The position numbers and the translations under genes were made by a program. From positions 4,928-68,927 of the forward strand of contig CAZEIM010000012.1 of NCBI GenBank assembly GCA_964512145.1: a stretch of 64,000 bases of DNA, given 5' to 3'. Below the pieces are notes generated by a model. That model searched no databases and was not told where the DNA came from. It worked only from the letters and a program-made list of their open reading frames with translations. Origin of the DNA: CAYOHR01 sp964512145. Lineage in GTDB: Bacteria; Bacteroidota; Bacteroidia; Flavobacteriales_G; JALEGO01. Positions 46,704 to 54,518 of the stretch are shown here, piece by piece. Each line of letters starts with the position of its first letter. The first letter of the stretch is position 1.

Positions 46704-47606
46704 TTATTTTTTTGTATCCTCTTCTAAAGGAGCATCTCCAATATATTTTCCATTTCGGTATTGTTCAATATTTTTTAAAATACCGTTTTCATCGTATCGG
46801 TAATACAAACCATTGATTAATTTATAATTTTTAAAAAATCCTTTTTGAGAAATTTGTCTGTTTTTATTATATAAAGTATGGTCTCCATTGCCATTAAATG
46901 GATTTATTTTTTTATCTGCTTCATTTTGTACCGCATCTTTTTCTACAGTAGCTATTTTTTTGTCATCAATAATTTCAACTGCATTTTGATTTTGTGTTTC
47001 TTTGGTTGGAGCAAACTCTTTTGTTTTTTGATGGTTAACCACACCCGGTTCATCGTAAAATTTGGCAGATTTTAGTTTTCCATCTTCATAATATTCTTTA
47101 AACTCCCCAGTTTCTTTACCATCTCTTACCTCACCTATAATCATAAGCTGACCATTTTCATGATAATATTTTTGAACGCCATCCCGTTTGCCATAATTAT
47201 TAAATACAAACTCTTGTTGAAGCTTACCGTTTTCATAATAACGTTTAAAATTACCAACGTTTTTATTGTTTCTCCAATCGCCCTCCTCTTCTAATTGGCC
47301 ATTTTCATAATAAACTTTGTAAGAACCATTAGGTCTATTATTTACATAATTGATGATGGTATGAACTTTTCCCGATGGAAAATATTTAGTCCAAATTCCT
47401 TGCTTTTTATTATTTATAAACTCCCCTTCTTCAATTACCTGATCAGGTTTATATCGTTGCTCATCCAACATTTTCCCATACATCTTCCAATGTCCTTGCC
47501 TTAAATTATTGGCATCTATACGGTTAATGGTATCTCCGTTCAATAAAAGAAATGATTGAGCGGGCAAAGAAAATTTATAAATAAATATAAAAAATAATAA
47601 AATCAA
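46704..47606 (-). CDS. Exported MORN/YwqK-like repeat protein
   Basis: 300 aa. TTG start at 47604-47606 (a stop lies two codons upstream), followed by a signal peptide-like segment. At least six repeats of about 22 residues follow (for example GEWxxYYENGKLQ, NGQLEEEGDWRNNKNVG), the MORN-variant pattern often annotated as 'YwqK family antitoxin'; then a charged Lys/Asn/Glu linker (about 195-245), then one more repeat and a charged tail. No toxin partner is adjacent and it carries a signal peptide, so the antitoxin name is probably misleading. Function unknown, likely envelope-associated. Confidence 0.75.
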   Translation of the reverse strand: MILLFFIFIYKFSLPAQSFLLLNGDTINRIDANNLRQGHWKMYGKMLDEQRYKPDQVIEEGEFINNKKQGIWTKYFPSGKVHTIINYVNNRPNGSYKVYYENGQLEEEGDWRNNKNVGNFKRYYENGKLQQEFVFNNYGKRDGVQKYYHENGQLMIIGEVRDGKETGEFKEYYEDGKLKSAKFYDEPGVVNHQKTKEFAPTKETQNQNAVEIIDDKKIATVEKDAVQNEADKKINPFNGNGDHTLYNKNRQISQKGFFKNYKLINGLYYRYDENGILKNIEQYRNGKYIGDAPLEEDTKK

Positions 47607-47644
47607 AGTTTATCAAAGAAATTTATCCAGAAATAAATATAAAA

Positions 47645-47761
47645 AATGATACAATAAATATTTTAATGTTTTTATACATCTTTAATTATACGTAAAATAC
47701 AAAAAAACGTTACTAATTTTAAAAATACAAAAGTAGTTAATTATAATGATACAATAAATAT
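47645..47761. repeat. 17-base direct repeat, copies exactly 100 bases apart
   Basis: AATGATACAATAAATAT occurs at 47645-47661 and again at 47745-47761, in the gap upstream of the minus-strand YwqK-like gene and downstream of thiD. Could be operator half-sites or leftovers of a duplication. No other gene is visible in this 214-base stretch. Confidence 0.6.
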
Positions 47762-47820
47762 AGTAGAACTGTTAATTCAATTTTTAGCCATGTTGTTAAA
47801 ATATCAACTGGTTTTATGAA

Positions 47821-48573
47821 TTATCTTTTGTGGTACCCTAATTGACTAGGTGAGCTTTGCAGAAACTGCAAAGTGTATTCTTTTGCTTGTAAACACGCTT
47901 TAATTAAAGGATAATGTAATGCTAAATAAGAAGTTAATGCACTTGAAAAAACACAACCAGAACCATGTTTTGGGTAAACAATACTTTTAGCTTTAGATCG
48001 AAACGGATAAACCTTGCCTTCTATTGTAAACAAATAATCTTTACCTATATCATGTAGATTATGCCCCCCTTTTAAATACACATTCGTGTATTTTGATAAT
48101 TGCTTAGCCGACTCTACAGCATTACTGTTTTTAATCAATAATTCAGCCTCCAACCAATTGGGACAAATCATAAAAATATTTCTTACAATATGCTCAATAT
48201 TATAAATACTTTCATGAATTTTAAATCCGGTAGAACTAGACAAAACTGGATCCCATACTATTTTCGCTTCGGGACGAATCGTTTTTATTTTCATAATGAT
48301 TTTATTCAATACTTCTACCGAAGGAATCATTCCTATTTTTATCCAATTTACTGGATAATGGGAAAGTAGTAGTTCGAGTTGATTAAATACAATGTTTTCA
48401 TCAGTAGGATGAATAGATAAAAAATCTTTATCCGTTTGAATGGTTTGAGCAGTAACAATACCTAAGCCGTACACTTTACATTGTTCAAACGTTTTTATGT
48501 CGGCTGAAATACCTGCGCCAGAGGAAGGGTCAAAACCTGCAACACTTATTACATATGGTCTTGGTGCTTTCAG
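47821..48573 (-). CDS. thiD: HMP(-P) kinase ThiD, apparent CTG start
   Basis: Phosphorylates hydroxymethylpyrimidine and its monophosphate for thiamine synthesis; about 250 aa. Seen: AGFDPSSGAGISADIKTFEQ at the N-terminus (ribokinase-fold substrate site), VNWIKIGMIP, WDPVLSSSTG, LKGGHN and the anion-hole/catalytic KHGSGCVFSSAL. A GTG-initiated frame at 48474 would delete the essential first 33 residues. Reading upstream gives no ATG, GTG or TTG before the in-frame thiC stop; the CTG at 48571-48573 falls exactly where relatives have Met (CTG then KAPRPYVISVAG). Either a CTG start or a base error. Last gene of thiS-thiC-thiD, 12 bases after thiC. Confidence 0.88.
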   Translation of the reverse strand: MKAPRPYVISVAGFDPSSGAGISADIKTFEQCKVYGLGIVTAQTIQTDKDFLSIHPTDENIVFNQLELLLSHYPVNWIKIGMIPSVEVLNKIIMKIKTIRPEAKIVWDPVLSSSTGFKIHESIYNIEHIVRNIFMICPNWLEAELLIKNSNAVESAKQLSKYTNVYLKGGHNLHDIGKDYLFTIEGKVYPFRSKAKSIVYPKHGSGCVFSSALTSYLALHYPLIKACLQAKEYTLQFLQSSPSQLGYHKR

Positions 48574-48585
48574 AAAAACAAAACC

Positions 48586-50460
48586 TTATAAATATATTTC
48601 ACTGCCTTTTTGTACAAACTCTTTGGCTTTTTCTTCTAGCCCTTGCTCAATAACCTGATTTTCTGATAATCCTTGTTTTTGAGCATATTCTCGAACATCT
48701 TGAGTAATTTTCATAGAACAAAAATGTGGCCCACACATAGAGCAAAAATGAGCCACCTTAGCATTATCAGAAGGGAGCGTTTCGTCATGATATAAACGAG
48801 CAGTGTCTGGATCTAACGATAAATTAAACTGATCTTGCCATCTAAACTCAAAACGAGCTTTACTTAAAGCATTATCTCTATATTGCGCGCCCGGATGTCC
48901 TTTCGCTAAATCAGCAGCATGCGCTGCAATTTTATAAGTAATAACTCCCTGCTTAACATCATCCCGATTAGGTAAGCCCAAATGTTCTTTAGGGGTAACA
49001 TAACATAACATAGCGGTTCCATACCATCCAATCATAGCCGCTCCAATACCCGAAGTAATATGATCGTATCCAGGAGCTATGTCTGTAGTTAAAGGGCCTA
49101 ACGTATAAAATGGAGCTTCGTGACACTCCTTTAGCTGTAACTCCATGTTTTCCTTAATCATATGCATTGGAACATGCCCCGGACCTTCAATCATTACCTG
49201 GCAATCGTGCTTCCAAGCAATTTTTGTTAACTCTCCTAAGGTTTTAAGTTCTCCAAATTGAGCCTCATCGTTTGCATCTGCAATGGAGCCTGGCCTTAAA
49301 CCATCCCCTAGTGAAAATGAAACATCATAAGATTTCATAATATCGCATATTTCCTCAAAATGGGTATATAAAAAATTTTCTTTGTGATGAGCTAAACACC
49401 ATTTTGCTATTATGGATCCTCCTCTAGAAACTATTCCGGTAACTCTTTTTGCTGTTAATGGTATGTAGCGCAACAATACTCCTGCGTGAATTGTAAAATA
49501 ATCCACCCCTTGCTCAGCTTGTTCAATTAATGTATCTTTAAATATCTCCCAAGTTAATTCTTCTGCTTTTCCTCCTACTTTTTCAAGCGCTTGATAAATA
49601 GGTACTGTTCCAATAGGAACCGGAGAGTTTCGTATAATCCACTCTCGGGTTTCGTGAATGTTTTTTCCGGTAGAAAGATCCATGACTGTGTCAGCTCCCC
49701 AACGTATGGCCCAAACCATTTTTTCAACCTCCTCTTCGATGCTCGAAGTAACAGCAGAATTACCAATATTGGCATTTATTTTAACTAAAAAATTTCGACC
49801 AATAATCATAGGTTCAGACTCAGGATGATTTATGTTAGCTGGAATAATAGCTCTTCCTGCAGCAACCTCATCACGAACAAACTCAGGAGTAATAAGGGTT
49901 TTTGGAGTTTTAGCACCAAAGCTTTGTCCGGGATGCTGAACATTAAATTGATTCCACTCTTCTATCTTTTGATTTTCTCGTATAGCTATATACTCCATTT
50001 CTGGTGTAATGATTCCTTTTTTAGCATAATGCATTTGAGTTACATTTTGACCCGTTTTTGCTTTAAGCGGTTTTTGTAAATGCTGAAATCTTAAATGACT
50101 TAATTCGGAACTTTGTAAACGCATTTTCCCATATTCTGAAGAGATTTCTGGCAACGTATGTATATCGTTTCTTTGTATGATCCAATTTTGTCTGATTTTT
50201 GGAATTCCTTTTTTAACATCAATATTAACCGATGGATCGGTATAAGGACCTGAAGTATCATATACAGTTACCGGAGGATTTTTTATTTTATCAAACTGTC
50301 CATTTTGAAAAGTGGCCGGAGAATCTGTTAATTCAATTTCCCTCATGGCAACCTGTATCGGATGAATTTTTCCTGAAACATATATCTTTTTTGAACCGGG
50401 AAATCCATCTCGAGTAATTTTAGAGGATGCACCTGGTATTATATCTTTTGTTGCTTTCAT
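48586..50460 (-). CDS. thiC: Phosphomethylpyrimidine synthase ThiC
   Basis: Radical-SAM enzyme turning aminoimidazole ribotide into HMP phosphate; 624 aa, the normal long form with an N-terminal domain. The C-terminal cluster motif CSMCGPHFCSMK (CxxCxxxxC) is at about residue 570. Conserved core pieces include MVWAIRWGADTVMDLSTGKN, RGGSIIAKWCLAHHKENFLYTHF, GDGLRPGS and EGPGHVPMHMI. The start ATG lies ten bases after thiS. Under the TPP riboswitch upstream of thiS. Confidence 0.97.
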   Translation of the reverse strand: MKATKDIIPGASSKITRDGFPGSKKIYVSGKIHPIQVAMREIELTDSPATFQNGQFDKIKNPPVTVYDTSGPYTDPSVNIDVKKGIPKIRQNWIIQRNDIHTLPEISSEYGKMRLQSSELSHLRFQHLQKPLKAKTGQNVTQMHYAKKGIITPEMEYIAIRENQKIEEWNQFNVQHPGQSFGAKTPKTLITPEFVRDEVAAGRAIIPANINHPESEPMIIGRNFLVKINANIGNSAVTSSIEEEVEKMVWAIRWGADTVMDLSTGKNIHETREWIIRNSPVPIGTVPIYQALEKVGGKAEELTWEIFKDTLIEQAEQGVDYFTIHAGVLLRYIPLTAKRVTGIVSRGGSIIAKWCLAHHKENFLYTHFEEICDIMKSYDVSFSLGDGLRPGSIADANDEAQFGELKTLGELTKIAWKHDCQVMIEGPGHVPMHMIKENMELQLKECHEAPFYTLGPLTTDIAPGYDHITSGIGAAMIGWYGTAMLCYVTPKEHLGLPNRDDVKQGVITYKIAAHAADLAKGHPGAQYRDNALSKARFEFRWQDQFNLSLDPDTARLYHDETLPSDNAKVAHFCSMCGPHFCSMKITQDVREYAQKQGLSENQVIEQGLEEKAKEFVQKGSEIYL

Positions 50461-50470
50461 ATTTTTAAAT

Positions 50471-50671
50471 TTAACCTCCCTGAGAAGCTCTAATAAATGT
50501 TAGTTTTTGATTATCTTGAACGATGAAATTTTTCCAGGATGTTTTTGAAATTATTTCCTGTTGAAAAGCAATTGCCAAACCTTTAGAATCTATATTTAGC
50601 TCTTCGAGTAATTGCTCTAAGGATATATTATCTTGAACTGAAAAAACTTCGTTATTAATATATATATTCAT
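50471..50671 (-). CDS. thiS: Sulfur carrier protein ThiS
   Basis: A 66-aa ubiquitin-like carrier whose C-terminal Gly-Gly (ASQGG) is thiocarboxylated and donates sulfur to the thiazole ring. NIYINNEVFSVQDNISLEQ and LNIDSKGLAIAFQQEII match the beta-grasp family. The ATG at 50669-50671 is preferred to a TTG five codons upstream because relatives start there. The activating enzyme ThiF is not in the window. First gene behind the TPP riboswitch. Confidence 0.93.
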   Translation of the reverse strand: MNIYINNEVFSVQDNISLEQLLEELNIDSKGLAIAFQQEIISKTSWKNFIVQDNQKLTFIRASQGG

Positions 50672-50694
50672 ACTTACATATAACAAAAAGGAGT

Positions 50695-50790
50695 GCTTTA
50701 AGAATTACTTTTCCCAACGCAGGTATTAACCTGATCTGGTAATAGGGTATATTCTCAGATTAGGAATTGCTTCCCAAACACCCCTAAAGC
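50695..50790 (-). promoter_or_regulatory. TPP riboswitch (THI element) controlling thiS-thiC-thiD
   Basis: The minus strand shows the conserved TPP aptamer: P1 GCTTTA ... TAAAGC closing helix, GGGGTG, CTGAGA (50753-50758), ACCC, then ACCAGATCAGG-TTAATACCTGCG and GGGAA. It ends about 24 bases before the thiS ATG, so the switch probably acts by occluding the start or by early termination in this short leader. TPP binding should repress the operon. Confidence 0.95.
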
Positions 50791-50794
50791 AATA

Positions 50795-50802
50795 TAAAAG
50801 TA
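50795..50802 (-). promoter_or_regulatory. Candidate -7 box for the riboswitch transcript
   Basis: Minus strand TACTTTTA (one mismatch to TAnnTTTG) ends about 5 bases before the aptamer P1, a fitting distance for transcription to begin at the riboswitch. Confidence 0.35.
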
Positions 50803-50883
50803 CATAAATTTTGAGGCTAATGGTATAAAAAATGGCTTTGGTTGTTTTTTTTAACAAAAAAACCGAGTGTAATAGGAAAAAAA

Positions 50884-50891
50884 TATTTTTG
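50884..50891 (+). promoter_or_regulatory. Candidate -7 box overlapping the FkbM gene start
   Basis: TATTTTTG matches TAnnTTTG and ends six bases before the ATG at 50897, so transcription would begin at or next to the start codon (leaderless or nearly so). Confidence 0.35.
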
Positions 50892-50896
50892 TGCAG

Positions 50897-51649
50897 ATGA
50901 AAAATTCAATAAAATTTCTGTTACAAAAAATATTTGGTTTTAAAAATTATTTATTTGTTTTCTCATGGTTTAAAATAAATACGTTAAAATTCGATAAAAA
51001 AGAAAAAGACTTTTTTTTCTTTTTAAAGCAAATCCCTAAAAACAGCGTTGTTTTAGATATAGGAGCAAATATTGGAATTATGACAGCTCACTTAGCAAAA
51101 TCGAAAAAAAAATTACGTGTATTTGCATTTGAACCTATACCTAATAATATTCATGTTTTAAAAAAAATATGCGCATTTTATCAATTAAGTCAGGTTGAAA
51201 TTATGGAAATGGCCTTAGGAAATGAAAATGGACAGGCCGATATGGTAATGCCTGTTATATCCAATACTAAAATGCAAGGTTTAAGTCATATCATACACGA
51301 TAGTATTACTGAATTTAATGAAGGAATTACCTATAAAGTAACTATAAAAAAATTAGATGACATTGAATTACTTAATGCATTAAATCAAGGTGAAATTAGT
51401 GCTATTAAAATGGATGTGGAAAATTTTGAATATTTTGTTTTAGAAGGAGCCCGAAAACTTTTATTAAAACATAAACCTATTATATATACTGAATTGTGGG
51501 AAAATGAAAACAGAACAAAATGTATTGATTTACTTGAATCACTGGGTTATACAACTCATGTTTTGCAAAACAACCAAATGCATATATACAAAAGGGATAA
51601 ACATAAAGCCCAAAATTTTATATTTCTTGTCAAAGAAAAAAAGGCTTAA
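50897..51649 (+). CDS. FkbM-family SAM-dependent methyltransferase
   Basis: About 250 aa. Class I methyltransferase fold: SAM motif VVLDIGANIGIMTAHLAK (about residue 55), the acidic loop VFAFEPIPNNIHVLKK and VEIMEMALGNENG, with AIKMDVENFEYFVLEGA before the final strands, all standard for the FkbM family, which methylates hydroxyl groups of sugars or natural products. The ATG at 50897 is chosen; a GTG two codons earlier overlaps the promoter-like box. Substrate unknown; a surface-glycan sugar is plausible. Confidence 0.87.
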   Translation: MKNSIKFLLQKIFGFKNYLFVFSWFKINTLKFDKKEKDFFFFLKQIPKNSVVLDIGANIGIMTAHLAKSKKKLRVFAFEPIPNNIHVLKKICAFYQLSQVEIMEMALGNENGQADMVMPVISNTKMQGLSHIIHDSITEFNEGITYKVTIKKLDDIELLNALNQGEISAIKMDVENFEYFVLEGARKLLLKHKPIIYTELWENENRTKCIDLLESLGYTTHVLQNNQMHIYKRDKHKAQNFIFLVKEKKA

Positions 51650-51657
51650 AAAAGTAG

Positions 51658-51728
51658 AGGTCCCGAGCGGATTCGAACCGCTGTACAAGCTTTTGCAGAG
51701 CTCTGCCTAGCCACTCGGCCACAGGACC
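51658..51728 (-). tRNA. tRNA-Cys (GCA anticodon)
   Basis: Minus strand, 71 bases. Acceptor GGTCCTG pairs with CGGGACC (one G-T pair), discriminator T as expected for Cys. Anticodon loop CTGCAAA (GCA), T arm AGCGGTTCGAATCCGCT. CCA is not encoded. The remaining 240 bases to the next gene are AT-rich with no further gene visible. Confidence 0.95.
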
Positions 51729-51968
51729 AAACTTATGAGTTTATATAGTAAACGCTTATAATGATAAACGTTTTATAAAGAACGAACCACAAATTTAGTT
51801 TTTTTTAATTAAAAAAACATCATACCATTACTTTTTTGGAATGAGCTAATATTTTTTCTTAATACTATAAGCTGAGTTTTCTTTTAAAATTTTTGCACGA
51901 AAAATATTGATTAAAGATTCTATGACTAATTTCATTTCAAAAAATACTATTTTTACAAATAGAATATT

Positions 51969-52883
51969 ATGATAAAATTTGCCGCTATTGATATTGGTTC
52001 AAATGCCATAAGATTACTTATTATGGATGTAAATCATGATGAGTATCCAGTAAAATATACTAAAAATACTCTTCTAAGAATTCCTTTGCGCTTAGGTGAG
52101 GATGTTTTTGAGTCCGGAAAAATATCGAAAGAAAAAAAAGATAAGTTATTATGGGCATTACTTTCCTTTAAATATTTATGTAAAGTGCATGACGTTGTAG
52201 ACACAGTTGCGTGTGCTACTTCAGCTATGCGAGAAGCTCAAAATGGAAATCAAGTTATTCAAGAAATTGAAGAGCAAACGGAATTAAAGATTGAGTTAAT
52301 ATCTGGCAGAAGAGAAGCAGAAATCATTCATTCCTATAAATTTGAAGATTTAGGCATAAAAAGTTCACAAAACGCCTATTTATATGTAGATGTTGGAGGA
52401 GGGTCAACTGAAATATCATTATTTCATCTTGGAAAAATATTACATTCAAACTCGTTTAAAATTGGTACGGTTCGAATGCTAAAAAACAAGGTGGAAGCCC
52501 AGGAATGGGAAAATATGAACCAATGGGTTCAAGAAATTTCAAAGCCCTATAAAGATGTTCATATTATTGGATCTGGGGGTAATATAAATAAGGTTATTAA
52601 GTTAATAAATCAAAAAAGAAACGATTCAAACATCTCACTATCAAAACTTAATAAATTATACAAAGAATTAGAAAAATTAACTTACAACGAGCGGATTAAA
52701 AAATATAATTTAAATCCAGACAGAGCGGATGTTATTGTGCCTGCGTTAAAAATTTTCACTCAAATCATGCAAAAATCTCATGCTCAAAATGTAATAGTGC
52801 CTAGAATAGGTTTAGCTGACGGATTGATTAAAATTTTATATGAATCGTATGCTAAAAAGTATGCGTTATTAAATTTTAGCTGA
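51969..52883 (+). CDS. Ppx/GppA-family exopolyphosphatase/guanosine pentaphosphatase
   Basis: A 304-aa ASKHA-fold phosphatase. The N-terminal FAAIDIGSNAIRLLIMDV (phosphate 1), ACATSAMREAQNG, SGRREAEIIHSY, LYVDVGGGSTEISLF (phosphate 2) and IIGSGGNINKVI are all present. It corresponds to the two-domain core of Ppx/GppA without the HD-like C-terminal extension, a short form common in Bacteroidetes. Hydrolyses polyphosphate or pppGpp. Followed by the GSCFA and CvpA genes in a tight row. Confidence 0.9.
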   Translation: MIKFAAIDIGSNAIRLLIMDVNHDEYPVKYTKNTLLRIPLRLGEDVFESGKISKEKKDKLLWALLSFKYLCKVHDVVDTVACATSAMREAQNGNQVIQEIEEQTELKIELISGRREAEIIHSYKFEDLGIKSSQNAYLYVDVGGGSTEISLFHLGKILHSNSFKIGTVRMLKNKVEAQEWENMNQWVQEISKPYKDVHIIGSGGNINKVIKLINQKRNDSNISLSKLNKLYKELEKLTYNERIKKYNLNPDRADVIVPALKIFTQIMQKSHAQNVIVPRIGLADGLIKILYESYAKKYALLNFS

Positions 52884-52886
52884 TGC

Positions 52887-53864
52887 ATGTTCCGAACTGA
52901 AATAAACATAACCCCATGGATTAAAAAGATATCCTACCATCATTCTTTAGCTTTTGTTGGATCGTGTTTTTCTGAAAATATTGGAAATAAGTTTTTACAT
53001 TACAAGTGGCATGCATTGGTAAATCCATTTGGAACCGTATACAATCCTGTTTCTCTTAGTCGTATTATTACACAGGTTACTCATAAAAAAACATATACAG
53101 TATCCGATTTAGTTTTTTACAATGCTGTTTGGCATAGTTTACACCATCACTCATTATTTTCTTCCGAAAAGGAAGATGAAATAATAAATAAACTCCATCA
53201 AATACAGGAGAATTTTTTGAATTTTATTCAAAAGGCAGATTTTATGTTCATTACGCTAGGCACTTCTTGGGTTTATGAGTGGAAGAAAACTGGAGAAGTG
53301 ATTTCAAATTGTCATAAAATACCGGGCGATTTTTTTACTAAACGACTTTTATCGCCTGTAGAAATTGAACAATCTATAGAAAAGATTATTGAAGATGTAT
53401 CATCAATAAATAAAAACATACGTTTTATTTTTACAATAAGCCCTGTTAGACATATAAAAGATGGTTTTTTTGAAAACAATGTCAGTAAAGCGTTGTTGTT
53501 TTCGTCCATTTTTAATATCATTCAAAAAAAATCAGAAAATACAGAATACTTTCCCGCATACGAATTATTAATGGATGACTTAAGAGATTATCGATTTTAT
53601 AGCTCCGATTTGCTACACCCAAACGAATTGGGTATTCAATATATTTGGGAGAAAATAAAAATAGGTTGTATAGATGGAATTTCTCATGAATATATGCATG
53701 ATTTTGATAAAATTTTTAAGAATCTTCAACATAAAGCATTTCATGAAAAAAGCAGAGATTATATTCTGCATTTAGAAAAAACAAACAACATGATACATAC
53801 TTTTGAAAAAAAGTACCAAAAAGAATATTTTACAGAAGACGAAAAGAATGTTAAGCCGGTATGA
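52887..53864 (+). CDS. GSCFA-family (SGNH-like) protein
   Basis: A 325-aa member of the GSCFA family; the signature reads FVGSCFSENIG (GSCFS rather than GSCFA) with conserved neighbours WHALVNPFGTVYNP, FITLGTSWVYEW and the later FTISPVRHIKDG and YFPAYELLMDDLRDYRFY, then SDLLHPNELG. The layout resembles SGNH hydrolases (a Ser near the N-terminus, a late D..H), so an esterase or acyl-transfer role is suggested but unproven. It starts three bases after the ppx stop; its TGA overlaps the CvpA ATG. Confidence 0.88.
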   Translation: MFRTEINITPWIKKISYHHSLAFVGSCFSENIGNKFLHYKWHALVNPFGTVYNPVSLSRIITQVTHKKTYTVSDLVFYNAVWHSLHHHSLFSSEKEDEIINKLHQIQENFLNFIQKADFMFITLGTSWVYEWKKTGEVISNCHKIPGDFFTKRLLSPVEIEQSIEKIIEDVSSINKNIRFIFTISPVRHIKDGFFENNVSKALLFSSIFNIIQKKSENTEYFPAYELLMDDLRDYRFYSSDLLHPNELGIQYIWEKIKIGCIDGISHEYMHDFDKIFKNLQHKAFHEKSRDYILHLEKTNNMIHTFEKKYQKEYFTEDEKNVKPV

Positions 53865-54370
53865 CCTGGAGTTATATAGATATTTTTTTACTAATTCCAT
53901 TTTTGTATGGTATAGTTAGAGGTTTTATAAAAGGATTTGTGTTTGTTATGATTTCTATGGCCTCATTATTTTTAGCTATATTTTTAGCTATAAAATTATC
54001 AGATATGTTGGCAATCTACATGGTTAAAAATGGTTGGATTTCAGAAAACTTATCATATATAGTGTCCTTTTTGCTTATTACTATTAGTGTAATTATTTTG
54101 CTAATTTTAATAGGTAAAATTTTAGAAAAGATTTTAAAAACATTACAACTAAATTGGTTAAACAGAGTAGCCGGAGCTTTAGCTGGAGGAGTGCAGTTTT
54201 TATTAATTACCTTATTAATGTTACATTACATAGAAAAAATTGATAATACGTTACCATTTTTACCTAAAGATGTAAAAGAAAAAAGTTTGTTATGGGAAAA
54301 AATGATTCAATGTAAAAATAAAACTGGAAATTTTTTATTTAATTCTAGTTCTTTATTTATTAAAGAATAA
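53861..54370 (+). CDS. CvpA-family membrane protein
   Basis: 169 aa with four hydrophobic segments, beginning WSYIDIFLLIPFLYGIVRGFIKGF, the usual CvpA start, with NRVAGALAGGVQFLLITL in the third segment. CvpA proteins are inner-membrane proteins; named for colicin V production in E. coli, with envelope-stress roles reported. ATGA overlap with the GSCFA gene makes ppx-GSCFA-cvpA a coupled operon. Confidence 0.85.
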   Translation: MTWSYIDIFLLIPFLYGIVRGFIKGFVFVMISMASLFLAIFLAIKLSDMLAIYMVKNGWISENLSYIVSFLLITISVIILLILIGKILEKILKTLQLNWLNRVAGALAGGVQFLLITLLMLHYIEKIDNTLPFLPKDVKEKSLLWEKMIQCKNKTGNFLFNSSSLFIKE

Positions 54371-54461
54371 TACAATTATTTGAAATCCAATTTATTAAAT
54401 CTATTAAAACTACATTTAACCAGCGTAAAAGAAAAATATTTTGTAAAAAAGCACTTTTTTC

Positions 54462-54491
54462 TTGGTTGATTGTTGTTTGATTATATTTTTG
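54462..54491 (+). promoter_or_regulatory. Promoter for citrate synthase
   Basis: -33 TTG at 54462-54464 and -7 TATTTTTG at 54484-54491, 19 bases apart, matching the Bacteroidetes sigma-ABfr consensus, 27 bases before the ATG at 54519. Confidence 0.55.
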
Positions 54492-54518
54492 TATAAACTA
54501 AACTAATTATTATAACCT

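Noticed and set aside
46704..47606. Toxin-antitoxin system ('YwqK family antitoxin')
   Set aside because: It has a signal peptide and MORN-like repeats and no toxin gene next to it; the name is a database label only.
47821..48474. thiD starting at the GTG at 48474
   Set aside because: It would delete the conserved AGFDPSSGAG segment that is present in frame just upstream.
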